Source: Stratiolaelaps scimitus (Eukaryota > Arthropoda > Arachnida > Mesostigmata > Laelapidae). From it: a DNA stretch of 64,000 nt. The DNA lies in the NCBI GenBank assembly GCA_019614645.1, contig JABWDB010000005.1:521001-585000 (forward strand), given 5' to 3'. The notes under the pieces were generated by a model. The model had not been told where the DNA came from. It ran no database searches and worked only from the letters and a program-made list of their open reading frames with translations. The translations under genes and the position numbers were made by a program. This document shows, piece by piece, positions 24,832-34,079 of this stretch; within the stretch, counting starts at the first letter, position 1, and each line of letters begins with the position of its first letter.

Positions 24832-27800
24832 CTTTATATATATGTATGTGTATATATATATATATATATATATACAGATAACGCCACTTTAGTGATGTCA
24901 TCGCTGGCACGGATGGGATGTGGAGGACCTACAACTGAGGTACAACTACAGGAAAACGTGAGTCACAACGACGTTCAACAAGAACAGTTTCGAAAAGGTC
25001 ATCAAATACAATTCGAGACGGGCCATTTCTAGCCGATCCGAAGCTGTTTCTCCTTGATCGAAAAGGTTCGCCTGTCCCATTGTCAGGCATAGTCAACATA
25101 CAACAGCGTATCTGATCGGGAGAACGATTTCTCAGCTTCACGTCCCGAATTATCTACAGTGGACTTTGCGTCGGGATGATGTCACATATCTGACGTGAGG
25201 CTAAAGAAAACCACAAAAACACGTCATCCGCTATTTCCTCTGGCCGTCTTTACATGCGGGGATCATCTTTCCGTTACGGCCGCCGGCTCGCGCACACGTT
25301 CGTACGCTGCTCGCATTTGAGCCTATTCAGTGCTGGATTTCAATGGATATTGGATAGACTCGTTGGATTGACAGCGGTTCTTTTTCATTTTCTATAGAAA
25401 TGCGTTCGGTCTTATGCTTGGTTTCATCATTGTCCCGTGCACGAGTTTGTATTTGTAACCGGTATCGATAGCGAACAGTGCACTAATTGTTATTCCTATG
25501 ATCAGATCGATTTGTGTATCATCCGCCTGTGTGTTATGCGGTATGACAATTACGGAGATCGGCGCATGGCTGAGGAGTTCCTGTCGCAGATGTCCTGCCG
25601 ACCCTTCACTTGTTAACATTTGCTTCGATTTGCCGTCAATTTGCGTTCGAATGAGCAGCGTTGCGCGAGCATATGCGTTGAAAGGCATCTGACCGTGACT
25701 TTCGCTGCCGGCATCTATGAATTCGTTGACATCAACCTATGGGTGTATGATACTTCTCTTTTCAAGAGTAGAATTGAGGCTGCCTCCGATGGCTGTGCCT
25801 TACTTGTGACATGGTAATTTATTCACAGAGGAACTTGGTTTGCGAACAGATCGAATTCCTTCGGGAAGGATAGCGCGAACAAGACCGACTTCATAATTTT
25901 CAGTGGAGGATGAGTCGATCGGTCGCGGAAGATAGGTTGTAAATTCGCCCTTCGTGGATCTGTTGAATTGGCAAAACTGTTAGAAAACAAAGTTAAATGA
26001 AAATCCATATCCATCTTGTTAGCGTTTGCATTATCATATTCAACTAATCGCACTCTGTTACCGAAGTTTGCTCTTTCTTTCTGCGGGCTTCTCAGACATC
26101 GCTCTATTCATAGTGGAGGGTTCGACCCGCCATCCTTTATTATATGGGAAGTATGATTTCCTTTAAAGATTTCCTTTAAAGCGTAAATGGAAGAAAAAGA
26201 ATTTGATCATGATCGAGGGATGTCGCAACAATCGAATCGTATATCGTAATTACTAGCCATTTGAATAACACAGAGAGGGCGCCATGAAATTGGCTAGGGA
26301 CAACGAACTGAAGAGTGTGCTTTAGATTGAAATCAGTAGATCAGTGTTAGGATGAGACTTTGAATTGCAGTCGTGAGACGTAGATTGCTGTGGGGAGTTT
26401 CCAGAAGCTTCATGCGCAGGACAATGGATCACTATAAAAAGTGTACGTAGGCTTGAAAGATAGGTACTCTGTGGGATCTAGAGTACGTTTTTTTTATGGA
26501 AATGCAATGGACGTCATATGACATCCAATGCAGTATAGATGCATTGAATATCATCAATATTTATCTATCGTCTCCCAAGGGCATTGCGAGCGCACAAGGC
26601 GATATTTGGTTAACATATAACGAAGATGCAATCCGGATAACGTCTAGCAGGCAAATTGTGGACAGATCAGAGCTGTAGGGATGGGATGGCACTCTCACGC
26701 ATATAAAACAGTAACACCCGCATGGATTAATGCGAAATAACCCTTGAATAAAATAACGATATACAGTGAAGATTCGAAACCGGTGGTAGGTGTTGAAGCG
26801 GGCCTATATGCCGTGAATCCCACTTTTGGCCGAAACCATGTAGTACTGCCTAATATCACCCTAAGGAAAATAACACTGAGGATCAGTGTTGGGTATGACA
26901 GAGGGTATCCGTCGTACGAAAACATCTTCCAAGTGACATGAGAACAGTAAAAGTAAAGGTTTATTAAAGGAACTGCAATTTTTAAAATGCTTAAGTTCAC
27001 TTATAAGTCCCCAGGTGGCGGGACTCGAACCTACGACCTCCGGCTGTCATTTGTACCGTGGGATGAAATTAGCCTAGACACATAGGCTACCGACTCTGGG
27101 GAAGAGATACACTCTCAGCAGATGATGGTTTTAGCAGGCAGAGGCGTTTTGTCGTCCACGTCAACCCTGCACTGGATCGGCCCACTTTCATGGAGATTGG
27201 AACGTGTCTCTGGTGGTAACCGTGCGTTTAAAGAAAATTTCCTCCTTAAAAAAAAAAAAAGCCTAGACACGTAGGTGCACGGGTTCGATCCCCACCGTTT
27301 CGCGTTCACATTTAAAGGGGTTGTCCGTCTTATGAAGCAATGCCGAAAGCACTACCGTGGACTAAGTTCACGGTAGTGAACTAAGTCCACGGTAAGTGAC
27401 TTTTAAGGCTGTGAGTCAGCCCAGAAAATTTTCTTATGCCTAAAATGGATCTTGACACTGGGCTCTTTGCCAACTTTGCATTTGTTCGCGCTAACTTCGG
27501 GCTACGACAGTTTTTGATCCAGGACATGTGGTAAACCCCCCGGATACTTTACAGGCAGTTCTGGAAACGTGGTCATGCAGCGAAGCCGTGGAGCAACAAT
27601 ACAATACACAGTATTTGGTTTTTTAGCAGGACTGCAGTTCTTTACATTGCTTAAGTTCTCGATATGTCACTTTTCGGGACTCGAACCTGCGGCCTCTGGC
27701 ATTTCACAGTGAGGGACTTAGCCGGACCAGCCACCGGTCAGCATTCACACTGTATCCACATGTATTATATATCAAATTCTCGCGAACCCAACATAGTCAT

Positions 27801-30235
27801 GCTTTCTAGAAGGTAGGCTTAGGCCACGCATGAGCCACGAGCCACCGACTCGGTCCTGCAACGTGCGAACTAAAAATCACTGTGCTGCTTAATAATTTGA
27901 ACGAATGTGACCAATGACTAAAACGAACATGAATCTAAGGTGCGTACGTCGTCGATGCAATGAGCTCCTATGGGTCGAGTACGCGGTGAAAGTATATGGT
28001 CTATATCTCTTTGTATCCTTCTAATAGTAATGTTGTTCCTTCTCAATGAGGTCAAATACATTCTAATGAATAGCGATGCACTTAGGTGAGATTTTAGCTG
28101 AAATGGGAGCATTGCATGCAATAAAGAAACTGAGCCAATGAGCTCAGGTGCGCTCTTCAATTGACGGCGTCTTTGGCTTAGTCCAAACAGAATAATAGTC
28201 GCTGTTGTGATTGAAACATTCGTCATCAACGCGAACGCGTCGATTCCGTTATTACACTTCACGAACGGGTGTACAGTTATCTGTTTAAATCATTATCCCC
28301 TATAAGAAATGCTTGCTCTGTGAGCGCTCTGTCAGGTGAAGTGCAGCGAGTGATACGGCATTCGAAACATGATGTTTCGCCATATATAGTTATTGGCACC
28401 AGATTTAGAGACGCACTGCCGTCTGGACCTATACACATTACTACTACGTGTCCTCGTAGTAATGTGTATAGGTCCAGATGCGAGCCTTGCCACATAGGGG
28501 AACCGATGAGAGTCTGCCCAAATTAATGAACTCCTATTTTCGAGTGGGCCATGTTTTAGAGGGCGATGTTGTACGGTGACATTATAGCACCGGTGTAACA
28601 CGAATTATAATAGTACATAATGCTTGTTATCGTTCACGTTCATTTCAGGCATTCGTGAAAAAGGTCGATATTATCAGCCTGCAGGAGGCTGGTCCAGCTT
28701 TTCATTACAGCCTCAAAGAGTTGGTAGAGTGCACAGATCCCAGAGCTGCTGACAGCCTCGGGGGAAGCCTTCTCGACGCGTTGTGGGAACAGCTTAACAT
28801 AGGACCATGGCGCACTGTACCACTTTGCTTCAGACGAATGTTCTCCTACGTAAGTCTGATCAGAGCACGGGCTACACTCCTCCTGGGAGATCGGTCTAAA
28901 ACGATCGAAGTCCTCGATCGAGGACTGATTCTTGGAGCTCCCCTGGGTGAGAGTTCTCAAGCTAACTTGCTAGCTCAGGTAGCCGGGCGTGTCCATGGCA
29001 GCTTGGAGGTCGCTGATGACCTTGAGAGATTCGTGAAGCAAATCGAAACCCTTGATGATTTGTCACTGGTGAGTTCGATTGGGGTTGGTGCTCCGTTCGT
29101 CGACCAGGTGACCCTTCCATCTGTAAGTGAGTTTCTTCGTACTCTTACCGCGAAGAAGCCGTTGAAAATTCTCCAACTGATGGACTGTTGGCCTGCCATG
29201 ACGCGCTGGAGCTTGCACTACTTTCTCGAGACGTTTGGCCGGCGGACGGTGCCAATCGAAGTGGGCTCCCGATACACCGAGGAGGAATGGTCGCAGCAAC
29301 TCGTCACGTTTGAGACATTCGTACGCGACTATCTGCAACCGACTGCTGCCGAAGATACTGGGTACCTTGCCCAGTACAACCTACTTGATCAGGTTCCAGA
29401 ACTACGATCCGGTATCATTGTACCTGACTACTGCTATGTGCTAAGCGATGGAGAACCTGACATCAATTTTTGGTTCGGTGGGCGAACGACGTCCCCGCTG
29501 CATTTCGATGAATGGGACAATATCCTCGCACAGGTACGTGGAGGATCATCATTATGTCGATGACGGTCATGACGTGTCTACGTATCAGGATCTATGGATC
29601 TTGGCATATGTGATAGGGTACGTTTCGTCGGGGACAAAACCGTTGAACTTTCAAAAACTTTCTTTTAGCGAACTTTTAAAAGTACGCTAGTGGCAAACTA
29701 ATCGTTGAAATCCGAATCCCAAACACTGCCGGAGCCGCAAACAATCCAAGTGGCGAGCCCAGTCGACAGAGTCAAGTCCCATGGTTAAAGTCCCACCGTT
29801 GAAACACATCGATATGAAGTCATAGATAACGAAAATAAGGTGGTAATATGCTCCTCAGGAGCTGAAATAATAGGCCCAGCTAGTCATGAAGTGCTTAAAC
29901 CAATGGGCCTTCCTAAGCTATACATGAACGGGGTAATGCGTGTATAGTAATTACGTTTGTTTGACACTTGTCAGGTGTTTGGCAGCAAGCTGGTCCTTCT
30001 CTACGGCGCTGAAGAGACCGAGAGGCTGTACCCGTATGAGTCTGCGTTACTACACAACACGAGCCGTGTTGACCCGGAGCGCCCTAACGATCCACGGTAT
30101 CCAATGTTTGCAGATGCAAAATGCACCAAGGTTCTTCTGCAGCCAGGCCAGGCCCTCTTTATACCTAAGGGCTGTTGGCATTTCGTTAAATCGATCTCAG
30201 CTGTGAGCTGTTCGGTCAGCTTTTGGTTCTCCTGA
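20778..30235 (+). CDS. KDM8: JmjC oxygenase KDM8 (JMJD5)
   Basis: The coding exons are 20778-20831, 28649-29533 and 29975-30235, in phase 0 throughout. The total is 1200 nt, 399 residues (human about 416). KDM8 is a nuclear 2-oxoglutarate/Fe(II) JmjC enzyme, reported as a histone-tail protease or demethylase and as an arginyl hydroxylase. The N-terminal helical part ([15 protein letters not shown], then [13 protein letters not shown]) matches the family. The JmjC part is close to vertebrate KDM8: [26 protein letters not shown], [15 protein letters not shown] and LLHNTSRVD, ending CSVSFWFS. The iron ligands are His303 and Asp305 (PLHFDEWDN) and His382 (GCWHFVKS). Human KDM8 has LHQDPQQN at the first site, so the HxD is kept but its neighbours differ. 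The 18-codon first exon is assigned because its donor, phase and the missing N-terminus all fit. It lies about 7.8 kb upstream, so it is the least certain part. Confidence 0.93.
21061..21147 (+). repeat. Dispersed repeat family 3, copy 2
   Basis: This copy reads AGCTGACTCTCAGCTGTTCT, then GCCCCTATCTGACAGGCCTC, then TTAACCTTTTGG and ACTATGAGGATCTGTCG. It matches the reverse complement of 47165-47258 with scattered differences, over a longer span than copy 1. It lies in KDM8 intron 1. Confidence 0.7.
22130..23060. repeat. GC-rich trinucleotide island (CAG/GGC/CTG) in KDM8 intron 1
   Basis: Short runs of CAG, GGT/GGC, GCT/CTG and GGCGGCGGC follow each other here, with a NotI-type GCGGCCGC near 22139. 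This keeps several frames open on both strands, with translated runs of Gly, Ala, Pro or Leu that look like repeat translation. No domain or clear splice structure is visible. It could be a CpG-rich promoter or first exon of another transcript. A TA microsatellite lies at 23047-23072. Confidence 0.4.
24365..24533 (+). repeat. SINE family 1 copy, diverged
   Basis: The head starts TCGAGCCCGGTGGCGTGG. The B box is degraded (AATTCGAGACCC). The tail is clear: GAAACAATGCCGAAAGCAC, then ACCGTGAACGTTAGATG, then GAGAGTCAGCCCCCGAAAA. It lies in KDM8 intron 1. Confidence 0.75.
24740..24875. repeat. Long TA microsatellite
   Basis: About 130 bp of nearly pure TA with a few interruptions (TTGCTT near 24829, ATGTATGTGT near 24841). 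It is the longest TA tract in the window and lies in KDM8 intron 1. Confidence 0.95.
25035..26160 (-). other. Open stretches of doubtful coding value in KDM8 intron 1
   Basis: On the minus strand, frames of about 75-100 codons are open at 25392-25688 and 25823-26053. Their composition is fairly protein-like. I could not connect them by in-phase splice sites and recognise no family. They may be chance, or a decayed gene inside the intron. They are recorded so that the stretch is not left blank. Confidence 0.15.
26945..27105 (-). repeat. SINE family 2 copy (tRNA-like)
   Basis: Read on the minus strand, the head begins CCCCAGAGTCGGTAGCC and contains the B box GGTTCGAGTCCCG. The tail AACTTAAGCATTTT leads to AATTGCAGTTCCTTTAATAAA. 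The ends CCCCAG and CTGGGG can pair like an acceptor stem, but the middle does not fold as a normal tRNA. A second copy lies at 27605-27740. Confidence 0.7.
27262..27430 (+). repeat. SINE family 1 copy with an internal inverted duplication
   Basis: The copy starts within the head (ACACGTAGGTGCAC, B box GGTTCGATCCCC). It continues AAAGGGGTTGTCCGTCTTAT, then GAAGCAATGCCGAAAGCAC, and ends CAGCCCAGAAAA. At 27353-27394 the segment TACCGTGGACTAAGTTCAC is followed by its near-perfect reverse complement, so the transcript would form a 19-bp hairpin with one mismatch and a 4-nt loop. Confidence 0.8.
27605..27740 (-). repeat. SINE family 2 copy (tRNA-like)
   Basis: Read on the minus strand, the head reads ACCGGTGGCTGGTCCGGCT and carries the B box GCAGGTTCGAGTCCCG. 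The tail ACTTAAGCAATGTAAAG-AACTGCAGT parallels the copy at 26945-27105. The head differs more than the tail. Confidence 0.65.
28423..28476. repeat. Perfect 22-bp inverted repeat (hairpin)
   Basis: The left arm, CTGGACCTATACACATTACT plus AC, is exactly complementary to the right arm ending at 28476, around a loop of about 10 nt. It lies about 170 bp upstream of KDM8 exon 2, within intron 1. The size is like a short pre-miRNA stem, but a perfect stem this short is not typical of one. A small mobile-element remnant is an alternative. Confidence 0.85.
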
Positions 30236-30453
30236 AGCCCCGCCCTACAAGTCAGTTTATCAAGCAAGTTTTAACTAGCCATCACCCTTCAGAAAATATT
30301 GCTTTTCAGGTTTGCCTCTGTAAGACGCACAAACCTCAAACGATTTACGCGATATTATATCTTGCCAGTCTAGAGTTAATAAAGAGCAGGATTTTATATC
30401 GACATGACCCTGCCCCGGCAGCCTTAATTCTCAACTAAAACTACTCCAGTGAC

Positions 30454-30459
30454 AATAAA
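30454..30459 (+). terminator. Probable KDM8 polyadenylation signal
   Basis: AATAAA lies about 220 nt after the KDM8 stop codon. It is the first canonical signal downstream, so it is the likely one. No transcript evidence is available. Confidence 0.5.
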
Positions 30460-30702
30460 GCATCAAATAACTAAAATCGCAGCGTTGTTCTATGTGTGAA
30501 TGACGAAGCTTAGTAACTTATCGGAATTCGGAATTACGAACATCCTGCATGTTCCATATTATATATATGTATATATAGCACTCAGTGACAAATATATACC
30601 TTGCCATATTCTACTCGGACAATAATCTATTCACATCATCAGTCAAGAAAAAAACAAACCAGTCACCATCCACATCACCCAAGCAGGGAAATCGAACAAG
30701 AC

Positions 30703-30705
<3 letters not shown>

Positions 30706-30752
<47 letters not shown>
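30706..30752. repeat. TA microsatellite
   Basis: A pure TA run of about 46 bp between KDM8 and the zinc-finger gene. Confidence 0.95.
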
Positions 30753-30755
<3 letters not shown>

Positions 30756-31403
30756 CCGAACATGGTACCTTGTGCCACGCTGAATGTATGAACAATATCA
30801 ACCACGTCTTTAGCCGTTGTCGCATTTTTTGTTTTGTTCTTTTGCAGTGATATGATATTACAGAGCACATTATTGTGCAACTATCAAACGACGGAGTCAC
30901 CCTGCGTGTCGTCTCTGTAACGTGCGACGTCGAGGATAGATGTGACTTCCCTCCCGGGGGGGGGGGAGCGAGGGGCTTTGGTGCCGAATTCGCCCTTCCT
31001 GTCCCCATACCCAGATGCCTTCTTTTAACCCAACTCCGCAATCCGCCATCTGCGCTTCGCTGATCTGATCCTTGCGCCCAACTGTTTTCGTTCGCTATGT
31101 GCGTTAGGTGCCGCCAGCTGGCTTGCCCCATTGCCCGTATGGTATTCCTGTTTGTGCCGTATTAGATATGTATCTATGTATGTATGCTAGTTAGCTTAGC
31201 GCTGGCGGACAATCGCTTTTTAGAGAGCTGAAATGCTATTGATTTTCTTGTACGACGCTGAATGTTTATCGCATTTTGTGGTCATTGTTAGTTATATATA
31301 TATATATATATATGGTTTTGTATTTGGTAAAAATTGACCCTTATAATTTTAAAATCGATTAACACTCGATAAACAACTTATTAGTGGTTGGCCAACAAAG
31401 CCT

Positions 31404-31445
31404 ATGTGGTTAAATGTTGGCTGAGAGTCAGCCCGAAAAAATAAA
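31404..31445 (+). repeat. SINE family 1, terminal tail fragment
   Basis: Only GTTAAATGTTGGCTGAGAGT followed by CAGCCCGAAAAAATAAAAAA remains. This matches the end of the copy at 58355-58538, with an A-rich end. Confidence 0.7.
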
Positions 31446-31741
31446 AAAAACAATAAAGCCTATGTGGCTGTGTTTATCGGGGAATATAGGTCAGGTGTGT
31501 GCAGTTTGTCGTTGTAATAGCATTAACACGCTGAAAATTACTTTTAATATGCACAAACATATGAGAGTGTAGACAAAAAAAAATAGTTTTCATCAACACA
31601 CCGATGACGATATCTGCCCTTCGGCATAGACGGATGTCATTTGCAAAGCTAGTCTGTCCCTTGCGGACGACAGAGCCATCCTACTTCTGTTAATGTCCAT
31701 CGATTCATGATGAACTGATTCACTAAGTGGTAAAGGTATAT

Positions 31742-31770
31742 TGGTTTATTAAAGGAGCTGCAATTTCACC
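31742..31770 (-). repeat. SINE family 2, 3' terminal fragment
   Basis: GGTTTATTAAAGGAGCTGCA followed by ATTT matches the end of the copy at 26945-27105, with one difference in the shared core. The rest of the element is absent or too diverged to see. Confidence 0.5.
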
Positions 31771-32247
31771 CGTACCATCAATCCGGGTCCATCCGGGTCA
31801 TTTGGGTACAATATAATTAGAATACATAATGTATTCTAGGACTTGAGCGGCTCGTTCACCAGGCCGGTAGTGGCAACACATACAACCTTACAAGACTTGT
31901 TTCCGGTTTAGCCGTTATTGCTTGCGCTTAAATGCATGTTACATTTATGGCCATTCGCAGTGTGCGCCAACAATCTTCCGTAGTGAAGATCAAACCTCAG
32001 CTTCCCTGTATTTGCTATGCATACTACACTGTACGTTAGGTCGGTCAGCGGACCCGCAATCATTTAGCATATACGGGCTCACGGTCCGTATAGATTCGTC
32101 CTCGGGCCTATAGAGATATGCGCTTGATATTTCTCTAGCTTGTGAACAATTGGCAAATTTTTGAGGTTCGCGTTTTCTGGGCGCTGTTGTTGCTATTGAA
32201 CTGTAACTTGACATGAGTACGTATTCCCTTTTCTTGCTTATTTACAG

Positions 32248-34079
32248 GAAGTGGTTGTGTTGGTTTGGAGGACTTCATGCGGGCATCGGCCGCCGTTCCA
32301 CTTGAGCCTGGCCTCTCAATAGTCGAACGTGTAGGAAACATTGTCACGGTGGTGAGAACACCAGCTGGCCAGCAACTCTATGTTTGCGATCTGTGCGGAG
32401 CACAGACGGAGGTTAGATGTTAGAATCGGTCAGAATATTTCAGAACATGATAGTACATCACAGATGCATGAACTGACGGCTGCGATTGATGCTGACTTCT
32501 AGTGCATATTTGGTATTGCCCTAACAATATAGGTTTGATCCACCTTCGTTCACAGAGTTTGACGTGTTTTGTGAAACCGTCTCTGTATTTTTTATAAACG
32601 AAGATTTATATATTGTATATGCGAATTTCCCTGACAAGTGAAAAATGGCTGCGGCCAATCTCGAATCGCTGTTTGCGTAAAGGTCTCCTGATCCATGTTT
32701 CTCCGCCGGTTCATAACATGCGTACAGTGATGTTCTATATATTTCGTTTCTTTCTTTACTTCGTATAAATGGTATACGAATGTGCCCTGTCCTATAGTAG
32801 TCATCTAAGAATAATTATCTGTTTATTAACGTCTAGCTAATAATAACGATTTTTTGGGGATATGTTTTTGGCTGGACGCGTCATGTTGGACGCGACATCA
32901 GGTCGCCACTCGATCACTGAAGGTTCATTTGGAGACGCATTACGGCCCGGAGAAACCATTTCCCTGCAAGTTCTGCAACAGCTATGCAAGCGAGCGATTC
33001 GACTCGCTCAAGAAACACTACAGGACGCACACCGGTAGGCATCAGGTCTTATCTCTTGGCAATTCGTTTGTCTGAAGCTTTATGATTCTCGCTGCGGGCA
33101 AACACGCTAGAGGAATAGCTGAACTCCGACTCGATATTTGATTTGATAATTATTAATTTACCAAATTGTTATTATTTGACTAATGGCAATTTCGGCTTTG
33201 ATCTAGCCACACGCGAGATGGTCATCAATTTCAACTCACTGGGCCACTAGCGTTTGTAGGGAATTGAGGAGGAAGTTGCGCGCTGGCGATAAATGATTTC
33301 GGTTGAAAGAGTTTATAAAAATAAAGAAGGATCGTTGTCTTCTCCAGCCTCAGGGGGATTGCGGAGTCCTTTGCTATCTTGCGTTATTGTATGGCTTCAC
33401 TGTAATTATCTATTGTGTTTATGTAGGAGAGAAACCTTACGTCTGTCCAGTCTGTCTCTTTCGTACCGTGACAAACTCATCGTTTCATCAGCACTTCCGC
33501 AAGGAGCATGCAGATCAGACTAGTCCAGGACACAAGGTATATATAATCAAGTGGGCAAGAAATATAGACTATTTGTGTACTCCAAACGTGCTAGCAGTAA
33601 ATGTTTCCACACCTAACCACTGCAAAAGTTTGCTCTTCGAATCTAATCTTCTCTTAATACGTGCTCATGTACGTAGACAGGGTGCTCATCGGCGATCCAC
33701 AAAAAAGTGATCGCAGCGAACGTCAAACGATGGAAAGTTCACTTCGAACCTTGGTTAATTTCCCGCTGCGAACAGACTGTACAGGGAGATACATTTGCAC
33801 ACTCGCCGATTTTGACTAACTACAGGCATTTCTACCCCTATATCCATACCAAGCCCCTCAGTGATGCGTAGGTCATCACAATACGAGATGTATATGCAGT
33901 CAGTCCGCTGTGAACTGAAATCTAAGCGCTTTCCCCTGGCCTGCCCCTCTCTGATCTTCCAGATCCAGCCGATTTTCGACTCTCCTGCGGCGCTGCCTCA
34001 GCCGGGCCCCGTCGTCGGGTCGCCAATCAGCGGACGCCCTCCCGCTACCGGAGGAGGCGGGATCCTGCCGGATCACTAG
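32248..34079 (+). CDS. C2H2 zinc-finger protein, last four exons
   Basis: The exons are 32248-32411, 32902-33034, 33427-33536 and 33963-34079, joined in phase at GT/AG sites. There are three C2H2 fingers. Finger 1 (YVCDLCGAQ, then LKVHLETHY) is split by the first intron. Finger 2 is FPCKFCNSYASERFDSLKKH plus YRTH. Finger 3 is YVCPVCLFRT, then FHQHFRKEH, and is preceded by a TGEKPY-type linker made across the intron. The tail is rich in Pro and Gly (AALPQPGPVVGSPISG) and ends ILPDH. The product is probably a nuclear DNA-binding protein (family knowledge). An ATG at 32277 could be the start, giving about 163 residues. The exon is also open upstream of it and begins at a 3' splice site, so a longer N-terminus is possible. 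The ortholog is not identified. Confidence 0.85.

Larger units (their letters stand above)
30870..32247 (+). other. Upstream region of the zinc-finger gene
   Basis: A GC-rich patch with a run of eleven G lies at about 30950-31110. It could be a promoter or first exon of the zinc-finger gene, which needs an upstream exon because its first clear exon begins at a 3' splice site. A TA microsatellite (about 31294-31312), a SINE family 1 tail (31404-31445) and a fragment of SINE family 2 (about 31742-31770) also lie here. I see no convincing coding exon. Confidence 0.35.

Noticed and set aside
30984..30999. GAATTCGCCCTT near 30990, identical to the junction of a common TA-cloning vector.
   Set aside because: Only 12 bases match and the flanks are ordinary genomic sequence on both sides, so chance is more likely than contamination. 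A vector screen would settle it.
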